Counted from the stretch's first letter, positions 43,905-53,051 are shown. The stretch is DNA of 64,000 nt from Bradyrhizobium yuanmingense (GCF_029167105.1 NZ_JARFML010000036.1:16739-80738), one strand, 5' to 3'. The notes: generated by a model from the sequence alone, not told the origin. Translations and numbers: made by a program.

Positions 43905-44660
43905 TCAGGCGCTTTTGCCGCCCCAATCCCCCAGCACCGCCTGCACCAGCGCCAGGGCGGCGACCGCTGCGGTGTCCGCCCGCATGATGCGGGGGCCGAG
44001 CGCCAGCCGCAGGATTTTGGGCTGGCGCAGCAACAGCGCCCGCTCTTCCTCGGCAAAACCGCCCTCGGGGCCGATCAGCACGTCGATGCCGTGTCCGATC
44101 TCGCGCGCGCCTTGCAGGCTCTGAACGGGATCCTGGACCTCCGCCGCCTCGTCGCAGAAGATCAGCAACCGGTCCGCGGGGCGCTGGCTCAGGAAGCGCT
44201 CCAGCGGCACCGGCTCGGCCACGCTGGCGATGCTGAGGATGCCGCATTGCTCGGCCGCCTCGACCACATTGGCGCGCATCCGCTCGGTGTTGACCCGGGA
44301 GGCCTGGGTGAACCGGGTCAGGACCGGCTGCAGGCCGGCGGCGCCCATCTCGATGGCCTTCTGCACCATGTAGTCCAGCCGGGCATGCTTGAGCGGGGCG
44401 AAGACGTAGGTGAGGTCCGCGAGCCGGTCCTGGGGCCGGGTCCGCTGCAGGATCACGAGGCCGTCCGGCCGCTTGCGGCCCTCGATGGCGGCCTGCCACT
44501 CGCCATCCCTGCCGTTGAAGGCCAGGACCTCGGCGCCGGCCGCCAGCCGCAGCACATTGCCGAGATAATTGCTCTGGTCGCGGTCGAGCGCGACCTTGGC
44601 GTCCTGGGCCAGGGGGGCAGCGACGAACAGGCGGGGGGCGCGAAAATCGTGGGAAGGCAT
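43905..44660 (-). CDS. rsmE: 16S rRNA (uracil1498-N3)-methyltransferase RsmE
   Basis: 251 residues. N-terminal PUA-like domain with FRAPRLFVAAPLAQDAKVALDRDQ, and a C-terminal SPOUT methyltransferase knot with VLIGPEGGFAEEERALLL and LALGPRIMRADTAAVAALALV, the classic RsmE motifs. It methylates U1498 of 16S rRNA in the small subunit. Normal length. It is upstream of hisZ on the same strand with a 130-bp gap. Confidence 0.96.
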   Translation of the reverse strand: MPSHDFRAPRLFVAAPLAQDAKVALDRDQSNYLGNVLRLAAGAEVLAFNGRDGEWQAAIEGRKRPDGLVILQRTRPQDRLADLTYVFAPLKHARLDYMVQKAIEMGAAGLQPVLTRFTQASRVNTERMRANVVEAAEQCGILSIASVAEPVPLERFLSQRPADRLLIFCDEAAEVQDPVQSLQGAREIGHGIDVLIGPEGGFAEEERALLLRQPKILRLALGPRIMRADTAAVAALALVQAVLGDWGGKSA

Positions 44661-44870
44661 CGCTCGGGGTCCGATTACCGGCCGTTCTTAACCGAAAGGC
44701 GCCATTTCGGGGGTAAATATTGCCGAATCGGTGCGTCCCAGCGCCGCGCTCTCGCCCTATTCCACGGGTTGTTAAGCGCCGGCGGGAATCGTAAAAACGC
44801 GAACACGCTGGTCGCGCTTCAATTGGGAAGCCCTGAACCCCGTTAGCTCCTGCCGGAGAGACTTATCTTG

Positions 44871-45533
44871 ATGATCCGCCATTTGATGGTTCCGATCACT
44901 GCCGCCACGGTCGCCATGAGTGCTGTGGGCGCTCATGCGCAAAGCGCGTTCCCCGCGCCGCTGCCCAACCAGGCTGCCGCCAGTTCTCCATTTCCTCCGG
45001 TCAACGGTGCGGCGCCGAGCGCGTCGGTCGGCACCGCGCCGCAATCCTCCTTTCCCGTGAACGGTGCTGCCCCGATCGGTGGCCCCGGCGCCTTCAGCGC
45101 GGCTCCGCCGACGCAGGCCGGTCCCGGCGAAGACTGCATGAAGGCCTTCATTCCGCTGCGCGAGGAAGCCGAGAAGCGCGGGAAGCTGATCAAGGCCGCG
45201 AGCGATCGTCGCGCGCAGCCGGACGAGGCCTGCAAGCTGATCCGCAATTTCAGCCAGGCTGAAGTCAAGATGATCAAGTACATCGAGACCAACGCCGCCA
45301 AATGTGGAATCCCGCCACAGATCGGTGCACAGCTGAAGGACGGTCACAAGAACACCGAGGCCATGGCGACGAAGGTCTGCAACGTCGCGCAGCAGATGCA
45401 GAACCAGCCGCGCGGTCCGGCCGGTCCGTCGCTGAGCGAGGTGCTGGGCTCTGGCTCCGCGCCCGAGGCCAATGCCGGCAAGAAGGGCGGCAGCACCTTC
45501 GATACGCTCAACGGCAACGTCCTGACCCGATGA
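44871..45533 (+). CDS. hypothetical secreted protein, 220 residues
   Basis: Starts at ATG 44871, three bases after a TTG that could also serve. A signal peptide (MIRHLMVPITAATVAMSAVGAHA) leads to an Ala/Pro/Gly-rich linker (residues 25-85), then a conserved-looking helical domain with CMKAFIPLREEAEKRGKLIKAASDRRAQPDEACKL and KCGIPPQIGAQLKDGHKNTEAM; three cysteines (positions near 90, 124 and 144). Homologues are common in rhizobia as hypotheticals. Divergent from rsmE. Confidence 0.78.
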   Translation: MIRHLMVPITAATVAMSAVGAHAQSAFPAPLPNQAAASSPFPPVNGAAPSASVGTAPQSSFPVNGAAPIGGPGAFSAAPPTQAGPGEDCMKAFIPLREEAEKRGKLIKAASDRRAQPDEACKLIRNFSQAEVKMIKYIETNAAKCGIPPQIGAQLKDGHKNTEAMATKVCNVAQQMQNQPRGPAGPSLSEVLGSGSAPEANAGKKGGSTFDTLNGNVLTR

Positions 45534-45538
45534 TACAT

Positions 45539-45611
45539 GTGCCGCCGATTTGAAGTTCCTACGGTGCTTGCCGCGAGATCCTCGTAGGAACTTCAAATCG
45601 ATAAGCGGCAC
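45539..45611. repeat. long hairpin 1 (18-bp perfect stem)
   Basis: Arms at 45546-45563 and 45583-45600 are exact reverse complements (CGATTTGAAGTTCCTACG), with an outer GTGCCGC / GCGGCAC pair separated by a 4-base bulge on the right. It lies directly after the stop of the secreted protein and is the first of two similar hairpins. Confidence 0.92.
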
Positions 45612-45633
45612 GTGAATTATAGTTTTCTTGCTC

Positions 45634-45704
45634 GTGCCCTTGTAGTTTTCGAAGTTCGTACCGGAATGGGCCGCGATGGAATACGAACTTCGAAAACTGG
45701 GCAC
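45634..45704. repeat. long hairpin 2 (17-bp perfect stem) overlapping the ubiA start
   Basis: Arms at 45644-45660 and 45682-45698 are exact reverse complements (AGTTTTCGAAGTTCGTA), with an outer GTGCCC / GGGCAC pair and a 4-base bulge on the left. Its GAAGTTCNTAC core is shared with hairpin 1. The ubiA ATG at 45676 lies in the loop. Confidence 0.92.
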
Positions 45705-46632
45705 TAGCACATCCGCCCGCGTTGCCGATTCCACCGGCAACTGGGTCGATACGCTCGCGCCGCATTGGGCGCGGCCTTACCTGCGCCTCTCCCGCTTCGA
45801 TCGCCCGATCGGCTCCTGGCTTCTCCTGATGCCATGCTGGTGGTCGGCGGCGCTGGCCGCGGGCATGGCGCATGACATTCGCGGCCTGCCGCTCACCATC
45901 GTGCTGTTCTTCATCGGCGCTTTCGTCATGCGCGGGGCCGGCTGCACCTGGAACGACATCACCGATCGCGACCTCGACAACAAGGTCGAGCGCACGCGCT
46001 CGCGGCCGCTGCCGTCGGGGCAGGTGACCACCAGGCAGGCGCTGGTCTTCATGGTCGCGCAGGCGCTGGTCGGTCTCGTGGTGCTGTTGCAGTTCAACCG
46101 CTTCGCGATCGCAACAGGCATCGCCTCGCTCCTGATCGTCGCGATCTATCCTTTCATGAAGCGCATCACCTGGTGGCCGCAGATCGTGCTCGGGCTCGCC
46201 TTCTCCTGGGGCGCGTTGATGGGGTTTGCCGTCACCTTCGGCCGGATCGACGCCACCGCGCTCGTGCTCTATGCCGGCGCGATCTCCTGGGTGATCGGCT
46301 ATGACACGATCTACGCGCATCAGGACGCGGAGGACGACGCGCTGATCGGCATCAAGTCGACCGCGCGCCTGTTCGGCGCGCATACGCGCCGGGCGCTGGT
46401 CCTGTTCTACGGGCTCGCGGTGATGCTGATCGCCATCGCGCTGGCATCTGGCGAGGCGCGCTGGCCGGCCTGGCTCGGGCTCGTGGCCTTCGCCCTGCAT
46501 CTCGCCTCGCAGATCGTGCGCCTGAAGATCGAAGATCCCGGACTGTGCCTGCGCCTGTTCAAGTCGAACCGCGATGCAGGTTTGCTGCTGTTTGCGGGAT
46601 TGCTGGCGGACGCGGTGATGCGGGCCGCGTAG
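45676..46632 (+). CDS. ubiA: 4-hydroxybenzoate octaprenyltransferase UbiA
   Basis: 318 residues, nine predicted membrane helices. The two Asp-rich motifs are NDITDRDLDNKVERTRSRPL and YDTIYAHQDAEDD. It attaches a polyprenyl chain to 4-hydroxybenzoate in ubiquinone synthesis at the inner membrane. The first ~12 codons (MEYELRKLGTST) are part of a palindromic repeat, so the true start may be a later site; the conserved protein begins near RVADSTGNWVDTLAPHW. Confidence 0.95.
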   Translation: MEYELRKLGTSTSARVADSTGNWVDTLAPHWARPYLRLSRFDRPIGSWLLLMPCWWSAALAAGMAHDIRGLPLTIVLFFIGAFVMRGAGCTWNDITDRDLDNKVERTRSRPLPSGQVTTRQALVFMVAQALVGLVVLLQFNRFAIATGIASLLIVAIYPFMKRITWWPQIVLGLAFSWGALMGFAVTFGRIDATALVLYAGAISWVIGYDTIYAHQDAEDDALIGIKSTARLFGAHTRRALVLFYGLAVMLIAIALASGEARWPAWLGLVAFALHLASQIVRLKIEDPGLCLRLFKSNRDAGLLLFAGLLADAVMRAA

Positions 46633-46637
46633 GTCTC

Positions 46638-46726
46638 GTAGGGTGGATTAGCGAAGCGTAATCCACCTCTTCGCTTTCCATGCGGACAGAAGTTGGTGGG
46701 TTACGCCTACGGCTAACCCACCCTAC
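46638..46726. repeat. intergenic repeat GTAGGGTGG... (inverted ends)
   Basis: Starts GTAGGGTGGATTAGCG and ends CTAACCCACCCTAC; two internal segments (GCGTAATCCACC and GGTGGGTTACGC) also pair. It separates the convergent ubiA and DUF6101 genes. Confidence 0.8.
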
Positions 46727-46733
46727 GGCACCT

Positions 46734-47252
46734 TCAATTCCTCGCAATGATCTCGCGTTCGCCGCGATGAACGGACAATTCCCGCGCCATTGCGGTGCGC
46801 CGGCGCATCAAGAATTTCGGGCGGCGGGCGCGGATCGCGTTGGCGCGGCGGCGGCGCGGTGCGGGCTTGCGCGCGCCCTCGTCGAGCTGCGGCAGCGCGA
46901 AGATCTCGCTCCAGATTGCCCAGGCCTGCGCGATCTCGTCCGCGTCAGTGCTGATCAGCAGCGGGATGGACAGTGAGGGATCGCGGTGCACGAGGACGAG
47001 CGTCTGCGCCTCGTCATTGCCGCGGAGCGCAACGCCGGTGAAGTCGGCGACGCGCACGTTGATCGCCATCTGCATGCCGCGCACGGCACGGCGCAGCACG
47101 ACGCGCTCGCGATGAAGCTCGATCTGCCTGACATGTCCGTCGGCGCGCGGATCATGCGCATCGAAGCGGACCGGAAGGGAAAGAGGGTCGAGCCGCAGGG
47201 AGCGGCTCGACCCGGCGGGGTGGACCCCGCATGTTGCTGTTTGACGCCTCAC
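46734..47252 (-). CDS. DUF6101 family protein
   Basis: 172 residues from a GTG start with GGGGAGA upstream. The conserved part is LDPLSLPVRFDAHDPRADGHVRQIELHRERVVLRRAV and DAQTLV-like stretches; the C-terminus (APRRRRANAIRARRPKFLMRRRTAMA) is very basic. No membrane span or signal. I associate the N-terminal pattern with DUF6101, an alphaproteobacterial family of unknown role. Low certainty about function. Confidence 0.75.
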   Translation of the reverse strand: MRRQTATCGVHPAGSSRSLRLDPLSLPVRFDAHDPRADGHVRQIELHRERVVLRRAVRGMQMAINVRVADFTGVALRGNDEAQTLVLVHRDPSLSIPLLISTDADEIAQAWAIWSEIFALPQLDEGARKPAPRRRRANAIRARRPKFLMRRRTAMARELSVHRGEREIIARN

Positions 47253-47516
47253 GGCTTCGTTCTCCCCGCCGGGATTATGTTCCCGGTCGATGCGAGGACC
47301 CTAGCGCGGGGCGGTCCGAAACCGCTTAAAAAGGCTGGTTAATCCACCGTCACTCGCTCCTCATGATTGACAAGACCTTGGCGTGCATGATTGACGAGAC
47401 GTTGCGCCGACGTCGCGAATCTGAGCTTTTGGCGGGCTGAAAATGCTTGAAGTCCGCGCTATCAGGGCACATCTGTGGGTTCCGGTCCCGAACCCCGCCC
47501 CAACAGGATTTCGTTC

Positions 47517-48908
47517 GTGAACTCTTCACCAAGCTCGACGCTTTCACCTACCGCCAATCGCGACCTGTTCGATCAGTCCGCGCTCTCCGATCTCGCGCAG
47601 CGGCTGGTCGAGGCGGCCAGGCGCGCCGGCGCGGATGCGGCCGACGCGGTCGCGGTGCGCGGCGTCTCGCAGGGCGTCGAGGTCCGCGATGGACGCGTCG
47701 AGGAATCCGAGCGGTCCGAGGGCGACGATGTCGGCCTGCGGGTGCTGGTCGGTCAGCGCCAGGCGGTGGTCTCCACCAACGACGTCAGCGGTGATGCCGT
47801 CACCAAGCTCGCCGAGCGCGCGGTCGCGATGGCGCGCGTCGCGCCCGACGACAAATATGTCGGCCTCGCCGATCCCGCGCTGCTCGCGCGCGACTTCCCC
47901 GATCTCGACCTGCTCGATCCCGCCGTGCCCACGACCGCCGAGCTCGAGCGCCGCGCGCTCGCGGCCGAAGCTGCCGCGCTGGGCGTCAAGGGCGTGACCA
48001 AGTCCGGCGGCGCCTCGGCATCCGCCGGCATCGGCGGCATGGTGCTCGTCACCTCGACCGGCTTCCATGGCTCCTACCTGCGCTCCAGCCAGGGCATCTC
48101 CGCCACCGCCATCTCGGGCGAAGGCACCGGCATGGAGCGCGACTACGACTTCACCTCGGCGCCGCACGGCGCCGATCTGCTGTCGCCGGAGGTCGTCGGC
48201 CGCTCCGCCGGCGAGCGCACCGTGGCGCGCTCCAACCCGCGCAAGGTCGAGACCTGCAAGGTCCCGGTGGTGTTCGATCCGCGCGTCGCCGGCTCCCTGG
48301 TCGGCCATCTCGTCGGCGCCATCAACGGCGCCTCGATCGCGCGCAAGACCAGCTTCCTGAAGGACAAGCTCGGCCAGCAGCTGTTCGCTGGGAACATCCG
48401 CATCATCGACGATCCCTTGCGCAAGCGCGGCCTGCGCTCGCAGACCTTCGATGCCGAAGGCGTCGCGGTGAAGCGGACCGCGCTGGTCGACGGCGGCGTG
48501 CTGACGACCTGGCTGCTGGACTGCGCCACCGCGCGCGAGCTCGGCCTCACCACCACCGGTCACGCTCATCGCGGCGTGTCCTCCTCGCCCTCGCCGGGGC
48601 CGTACAATTTGCATCTCGAGCCGGGCACGGCGACGCCGGCCGAGCTGATCGCCGACATCAAGCAGGGGTTCTACGTCACCGACCTGATCGGCTCAGGGGT
48701 CAACGGCGTCACCGGCGATTACAGCCGCGGAGCCTCCGGCTTCTGGATCGAGAACGGCGAGCTCACCTATCCCGTCAGCGAGGTGACGATCGCCGGGCAC
48801 CTGTTCGAGATCTTCAAGTCGATGCAGCCTGCGAACAATCTCGAATTCCGCTACGGCATCAATGCGCCGACGGTGCGCATCGAGGGTTTGACGCTTGGCG
48901 GACGCTGA
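47517..48908 (+). CDS. pmbA: TldD/PmbA family metalloprotease subunit (PmbA/TldE)
   Basis: 463 residues from GTG 47517 (AGGA nine bases upstream). PmbA pairs with TldD to degrade unfolded peptides such as microcin B17 precursor leader or CcdA. Typical blocks are DGRVEESERSEGDDVGLRVLVG, RKVETCKVPVVFDPRVAGSLVGHLV and GVSSSPSPGPYNLHLEPG. The PmbA subunit itself lacks the HExxH motif. tldD is not in the window. The CysQ-like gene overlaps its end. Confidence 0.93.
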   Translation: MNSSPSSTLSPTANRDLFDQSALSDLAQRLVEAARRAGADAADAVAVRGVSQGVEVRDGRVEESERSEGDDVGLRVLVGQRQAVVSTNDVSGDAVTKLAERAVAMARVAPDDKYVGLADPALLARDFPDLDLLDPAVPTTAELERRALAAEAAALGVKGVTKSGGASASAGIGGMVLVTSTGFHGSYLRSSQGISATAISGEGTGMERDYDFTSAPHGADLLSPEVVGRSAGERTVARSNPRKVETCKVPVVFDPRVAGSLVGHLVGAINGASIARKTSFLKDKLGQQLFAGNIRIIDDPLRKRGLRSQTFDAEGVAVKRTALVDGGVLTTWLLDCATARELGLTTTGHAHRGVSSSPSPGPYNLHLEPGTATPAELIADIKQGFYVTDLIGSGVNGVTGDYSRGASGFWIENGELTYPVSEVTIAGHLFEIFKSMQPANNLEFRYGINAPTVRIEGLTLGGR

Positions 48909-49713
48909 CGCGCACTCTCTCGACGATACCATCCTGACCCGCGACGCGGCGCTGCTGAAGGACACGGTGCGGGAGGCGGGCGCGCTGGCGCAGTCGATGT
49001 TCCGCACCGAGCTGAGGAAGTGGACCAAGGGCGCGTCCTCGCCGGTGTCGGAAGCCGACATCGCCGTCAATGATCTCCTCGAATCGCGCCTGCGCGCCGC
49101 GACGCCCGATTATGGCTGGCTGTCCGAGGAGAGCGCCGACGATGCGGAGCGGCTGTCGCGGCGGCTGACCTGGATCGTCGATCCCATCGACGGCACGCGC
49201 AATTATCTCGGCGGCCACGACGAATGGTGCGTCAGCGTCGCGCTGGTGGCGGACGCTTCGCCGGTGCTTGCCGCGGTGTTCGCCCCGGCGAGCGGCGAGT
49301 TCTTCTTCGCAACGCGCGGCCGGGGCACGACGCTCAACGACAAGCCGGTGCGCGCGACAAGCGGATCCGAGCTCGACTTCGCCCGCGTCGCCGGCCCGAA
49401 GCCGCTGGTCGAGCGGCTGAAGCCGTCGCTCGGCGAGATCAAGCTGCATCGGCGGATCGGGTCGCTGGCGCTGCGGCTGTGCCGGGTCGCCCATGGCGCG
49501 CTGGATGCGGCTTTTGCGGGCGGCAACAGCCATGATTGGGATCTTGCGGCGGCCGATTTGATCGTGCAGGAAGCGGATGGTAGGATGAGCGACCTCTCCG
49601 GAGAACCCATCCTCTATAACCGCCAGGAAGTGGCGCACGGGGTGCTGGTGGCAGCGGGACGCGAACGTCATGCGGGCATTGTCGCGCATTTTCGCAACCG
49701 TCCCATAGCCTAA
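48895..49713 (+). CDS. inositol monophosphatase family protein (CysQ/BPNase-like)
   Basis: 272 residues. Metal-binding motifs: DPIDGTRNYLGG near residue 100 and NSHDWDLAAADLIVQEADGRM near the C-terminus; the upstream SEES glutamate is also present. The enzyme hydrolyses inositol-1-phosphate or 3'-phosphoadenosine-5'-phosphate. TTG start overlaps the pmbA stop by 14 bp, with GAGGG upstream. Part of a compact run leading to lpxK. Confidence 0.9.
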   Translation: MADADAHSLDDTILTRDAALLKDTVREAGALAQSMFRTELRKWTKGASSPVSEADIAVNDLLESRLRAATPDYGWLSEESADDAERLSRRLTWIVDPIDGTRNYLGGHDEWCVSVALVADASPVLAAVFAPASGEFFFATRGRGTTLNDKPVRATSGSELDFARVAGPKPLVERLKPSLGEIKLHRRIGSLALRLCRVAHGALDAAFAGGNSHDWDLAAADLIVQEADGRMSDLSGEPILYNRQEVAHGVLVAAGRERHAGIVAHFRNRPIA

Positions 49714-49774
49714 GGCGCTTTCGTCGTGCTTCTCGAACACTGCTTTGCCGGGCAGCCCGTTAGGAACAGACCTC

Positions 49775-50017
49775 ATGCCAGATAGTGCCCCGCAACAACT
49801 GCTCCACCTCGTCATCGGCGGCGAGCTCGTCGATCTCGAGCACAACACCTTCAAGAATCTGGACGAGGTCGACATCGTCGGCCTGTATCCGAACTATGCC
49901 AGCGCCCACGCCGCCTGGCGGGCCAAGGCGCAGAGCACGGTCGACAACGCGCAGATGCGCTACTTCATCGTCCACCTGCATCGGCTGCTCGATCCGAACC
50001 AAGAACCGGCGCGTTGA
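49775..50017 (+). CDS. DUF4170 family protein
   Basis: 80 residues from ATG 49775 (AGGAA upstream). LHLVIGGELVDLEHNTFKNLDEVDIVGLYPNYASAHAAWRAKAQSTVDNAQMRYFIVHLHRLLDP is the complete DUF4170 pattern. Function is unknown; the gene is commonly beside the DUF374 acyltransferase and waaA, so it may serve LPS assembly. Followed by DUF374 with a 4-bp overlap. Confidence 0.9.
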   Translation: MPDSAPQQLLHLVIGGELVDLEHNTFKNLDEVDIVGLYPNYASAHAAWRAKAQSTVDNAQMRYFIVHLHRLLDPNQEPAR

Positions 50018-50733
50018 AGAAACTGCTTCGCAATACGCTGCGAAGCAGCTGGTTTCAGCGTGCCGTCGGGGTCCTGGCGGCCGAATATCTGCGTCTGGTC
50101 TGGCGGACCAGCACTTTCACGTTCGATCCGCCCGAGGTCTACGAACGCGTCGAGCCGCAGCTCCCTGCGATCTTCGCGTTCTGGCACGGCCAGCATTTCC
50201 TGACGCCCTTCATCAAGAACCAGGACAAGGCCTCCTATCAGGCCAAGGTGCTGATCTCCCGGCACCGCGACGGCGAGTTCAATGCGATCGCCGCCGAGCG
50301 GCTTGGGATCGGCACCATCCGCGGTTCCGGCGACCATGGCGGCGCGTTTCACCGCAAAGGTGGCGTCGGCGCCTTCAAGGAAATGGTGCGGGCGCTCCAG
50401 GCCGGTTGTAATGTCGCGCTGACCGCCGATGTCCCGAAGCGCTCGCGCGTGGCCGGGCTCGGCATTATCATGCTGGCACGGGAATCGGGACGGCCGATCA
50501 TGCCTTTCGCGATGGCGACCAGCCGCTTCGTCCGGCTCAAGAACTGGGACCGCACCACCATCAATTTGCCATTCGGGCGGGGCGCTTTGGTCGGCATCAA
50601 GGAAATCCACGTTCCCGCAGATGCCGACGCCGCCATGATGGAGACGTTGCGGCAGGAGCTGGAAGACACGTTGAACGAGGCGACCCGGCGTGCCTATGCG
50701 CAGCTCGGATGCCCGGGACCGGAAGATGCCTAA
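50014..50733 (+). CDS. lysophospholipid acyltransferase family protein (DUF374)
   Basis: 239 residues from a TTG that overlaps the DUF4170 stop (TTGA). The acyltransferase core is FAFWHGQHFLTPFI (the H-x-x-x-x family motif variant), SRHRDGEFNAIAAERLG and RGSGDHGGAFHRKGGVGAFKEMVRAL. DUF374 members resemble LpxL/LpxM and probably transfer an acyl group to lipid A or a precursor at the inner membrane. It sits between DUF4170 and waaA, matching that role. Confidence 0.9.
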   Translation: MKKLLRNTLRSSWFQRAVGVLAAEYLRLVWRTSTFTFDPPEVYERVEPQLPAIFAFWHGQHFLTPFIKNQDKASYQAKVLISRHRDGEFNAIAAERLGIGTIRGSGDHGGAFHRKGGVGAFKEMVRALQAGCNVALTADVPKRSRVAGLGIIMLARESGRPIMPFAMATSRFVRLKNWDRTTINLPFGRGALVGIKEIHVPADADAAMMETLRQELEDTLNEATRRAYAQLGCPGPEDA

Positions 50734-52042
50734 GTCGCTGCCCATTGCGCTGCCGATCACGCTGCGGATGTACCGGCGCCTGGCCGCCGGCCTGGTGCCG
50801 CTTGCGCCTGCGCTGATCAAGCGGCGGCTGAAGCAGGGCAAGGAGGATCCCGCACGCGTCGGCGAGCGGCGGGGCCTGTCCCGCGACGTGCGGCCGCATG
50901 GCCCGCTGGTCTGGATCCACGGCGCCAGCGTCGGCGAGGTGCTGGCCGCAGCCGCCCTGATCGAGCGCCTGCGCGATCTCAATCTGCGCATCCTGCTCAC
51001 CTCGGGCACCGTCACCTCGGCGGCGGTCGTTGCAAAGCGCTTTCCGCCCGACGTCATCCATCAATACGTGCCATATGACTCGCCGCGCTATGTCGCGCGC
51101 TTCCTCGATCACTGGAAGCCGTCGCTGGCGCTGTTTATCGAATCCGATCTATGGCCGAACCTGATCCTCGCCGGCGCGGCGCGGCGGGTGCCGATGGTGC
51201 TGATCAACGGGCGGATGTCGCCGCGTTCGTTCCCGCGCTGGCGCCGCATGCACGGCACCATCTCGGCGCTGCTGTCGCGGTTCGACATCTGTCTTGCGCA
51301 GTCGAAGACCGATGCCGAGCGCTTTGCCGCGCTCGGCGGCCGCGACGTCGCGACGACGGGCAATCTCAAGCTCGACGTGCCCGCGCCGCCGGCCGACCCC
51401 GCCAAGCTCGAGCGGCTGATGGCGATGACGCGGGGGCGGCCGATCATCGTCGCCGCCTCGACTCATCCGGGCGAGGACGAGATGCTGGTCGCGGCGCATC
51501 GCAGCCTGGTCGGCTTCTTCCCGCAGCTTCTCACCGTGATCGTGCCGCGGCACCCGGATCGCGGCTCATCGATCGCAGGCCTCGTCACGGCGTCGGGCCT
51601 GAAACCCAGCTTGCGCTCGCGTGAGGAGCTGCCGACCGCGACGACCGACGTCTATGTCGCCGACACCATGGGCGAGCTCGGCCTGTTCTACCGGCTCTCG
51701 GGAATCGTGTTCATGGGCGGATCGCTGATCCACCATGGCGGGCAGAACCCGATCGAGGCGATCAAGCTGGGCGCCGCGATCGTCCATGGTCCGCACGTGT
51801 TCAACTTCGCCGACGTCTATGAAGCGCTCGATATCAGCGGCGGGGCGCGGCAGGCCGACACGCAGGAGGCGCTGGTTAAGCAGCTCGGCCGGCTGCTGGC
51901 CGATCCCATCATGCGCGACAAGATGCAGCACGCGGCCTCCGGCGTGGTCGAGCAGCTTGGCGGGGCGCTCGATCGCACCATGACCGCGCTCGCGCCGTAT
52001 CTGCTGCAGTTGCGGATCGAGATGGGGGCCGCCAATGCGTGA
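50726..52042 (+). CDS. waaA: Kdo transferase WaaA (KdtA)
   Basis: 438 residues. N-terminal GT30 motifs: GPLVWIHGASVGEVLAAAALIERL with the catalytic glutamate, and FIESDLWPNLI. The C-terminal half has PRHPDRG and MGGSLIHHGGQNPIEAIKLGAAIVHGPHVFNF. It adds Kdo to lipid IVA at the inner membrane. The start overlaps DUF374 by 8 bp; the ATG at 50726 is selected for agreement with family N-termini. Confidence 0.96.
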   Translation: MPKSLPIALPITLRMYRRLAAGLVPLAPALIKRRLKQGKEDPARVGERRGLSRDVRPHGPLVWIHGASVGEVLAAAALIERLRDLNLRILLTSGTVTSAAVVAKRFPPDVIHQYVPYDSPRYVARFLDHWKPSLALFIESDLWPNLILAGAARRVPMVLINGRMSPRSFPRWRRMHGTISALLSRFDICLAQSKTDAERFAALGGRDVATTGNLKLDVPAPPADPAKLERLMAMTRGRPIIVAASTHPGEDEMLVAAHRSLVGFFPQLLTVIVPRHPDRGSSIAGLVTASGLKPSLRSREELPTATTDVYVADTMGELGLFYRLSGIVFMGGSLIHHGGQNPIEAIKLGAAIVHGPHVFNFADVYEALDISGGARQADTQEALVKQLGRLLADPIMRDKMQHAASGVVEQLGGALDRTMTALAPYLLQLRIEMGAANA

Positions 52043-53051
52043 GCCGGCCTTCTGGTACCGGCCACGCTCCCTCCAATCGTACGCGCTATGGCCGCTCGGT
52101 ACGTTTTACGGCGCGATCACGGCACGGCGCATGTCGCGCCAGGGCGTGGACGCCGGCATCCCCGTGATCTGCGTCGGCAACTACCATGTCGGCGGTGCCG
52201 GCAAGACGCCGACGGTGCTGGCCTTGACCAAGCTCTTGCGCGACCTCGGCGAGACGCCGGTCGTGCTCAGCCGCGGCTATGGCGGACGCCTGAAGGGACC
52301 GGTGATGGTCGACCGCGAGCGTCACGATGCGGCCGACGTCGGCGACGAGCCCTTGATGATGGCGCGTGACGTCCCGGTCGTGGTCGCGCGCGACCGCCTC
52401 GACGGCGTCGCGCTGGCGAAGTCGCAAGGCGCCACCGTGATCCTGATGGATGACGGTTTCCAGAATCCGGCTCTGTTCAAGGATGCCTCGCTGATCGTGA
52501 TCGACGGCGAGCGCGGCCTCGGCAACGGCAAGGTGTTTCCCGCAGGGCCCCTGCGCGCCCCGCTCGCGGCGCAGCTCGCGCGCACCGATGCGCTGGTGCT
52601 GATCGGCGGCGGCAATGCCGCCAACGACGTCGCGGCGGAGATCGCGAAACGGAACAAGCCCGAGCTGCGTGCGCGCCTGAAGCCGGATGCGGCCTCGCTC
52701 GCGCCGCTGCTCGGCAAGCGGGTGTTCGCCTTCGCCGGCATCGGCGATCCCGAACGTTTCTTCCGCACCTTGCGTGCAAGCGGCATCGACGTGGCGCGCA
52801 CGCGCGCCTTCGCCGACCACCACGTGTTTTCGGACGGCGAGATCGCGGCGCTCGCAGCGGACGCCCAGCGCGAGCAGCTCACGCTGGTGACCACGGAAAA
52901 GGATCTTGCCCGCTTGCGCGGCCGCGCAGGCGTGCCTGACGGCATCGTGCCGTTCGCCGTTCAGCTCGAGTTCGATGATCCGGCAAAGTTGCGGCAATTG
53001 ATCAGCGACCATCTATACAGAGCGCGCGAGCGCAGGTTCAGTGCGCGCTGA
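52035..53051 (+). CDS. lpxK: tetraacyldisaccharide 4'-kinase LpxK
   Basis: 338 residues. The P-loop is NYHVGGAGKTPTVLALTKLL; other conserved elements are SRGYGGRLKGP, DVGDEPLMMARDVPVVVARDR, and DDGFQNPALFKDASLIVIDG. It phosphorylates the 4' position to give lipid IVA. Start ATG overlaps the waaA stop by 8 bp. Confidence 0.97.
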   Translation: MREPAFWYRPRSLQSYALWPLGTFYGAITARRMSRQGVDAGIPVICVGNYHVGGAGKTPTVLALTKLLRDLGETPVVLSRGYGGRLKGPVMVDRERHDAADVGDEPLMMARDVPVVVARDRLDGVALAKSQGATVILMDDGFQNPALFKDASLIVIDGERGLGNGKVFPAGPLRAPLAAQLARTDALVLIGGGNAANDVAAEIAKRNKPELRARLKPDAASLAPLLGKRVFAFAGIGDPERFFRTLRASGIDVARTRAFADHHVFSDGEIAALAADAQREQLTLVTTEKDLARLRGRAGVPDGIVPFAVQLEFDDPAKLRQLISDHLYRARERRFSAR

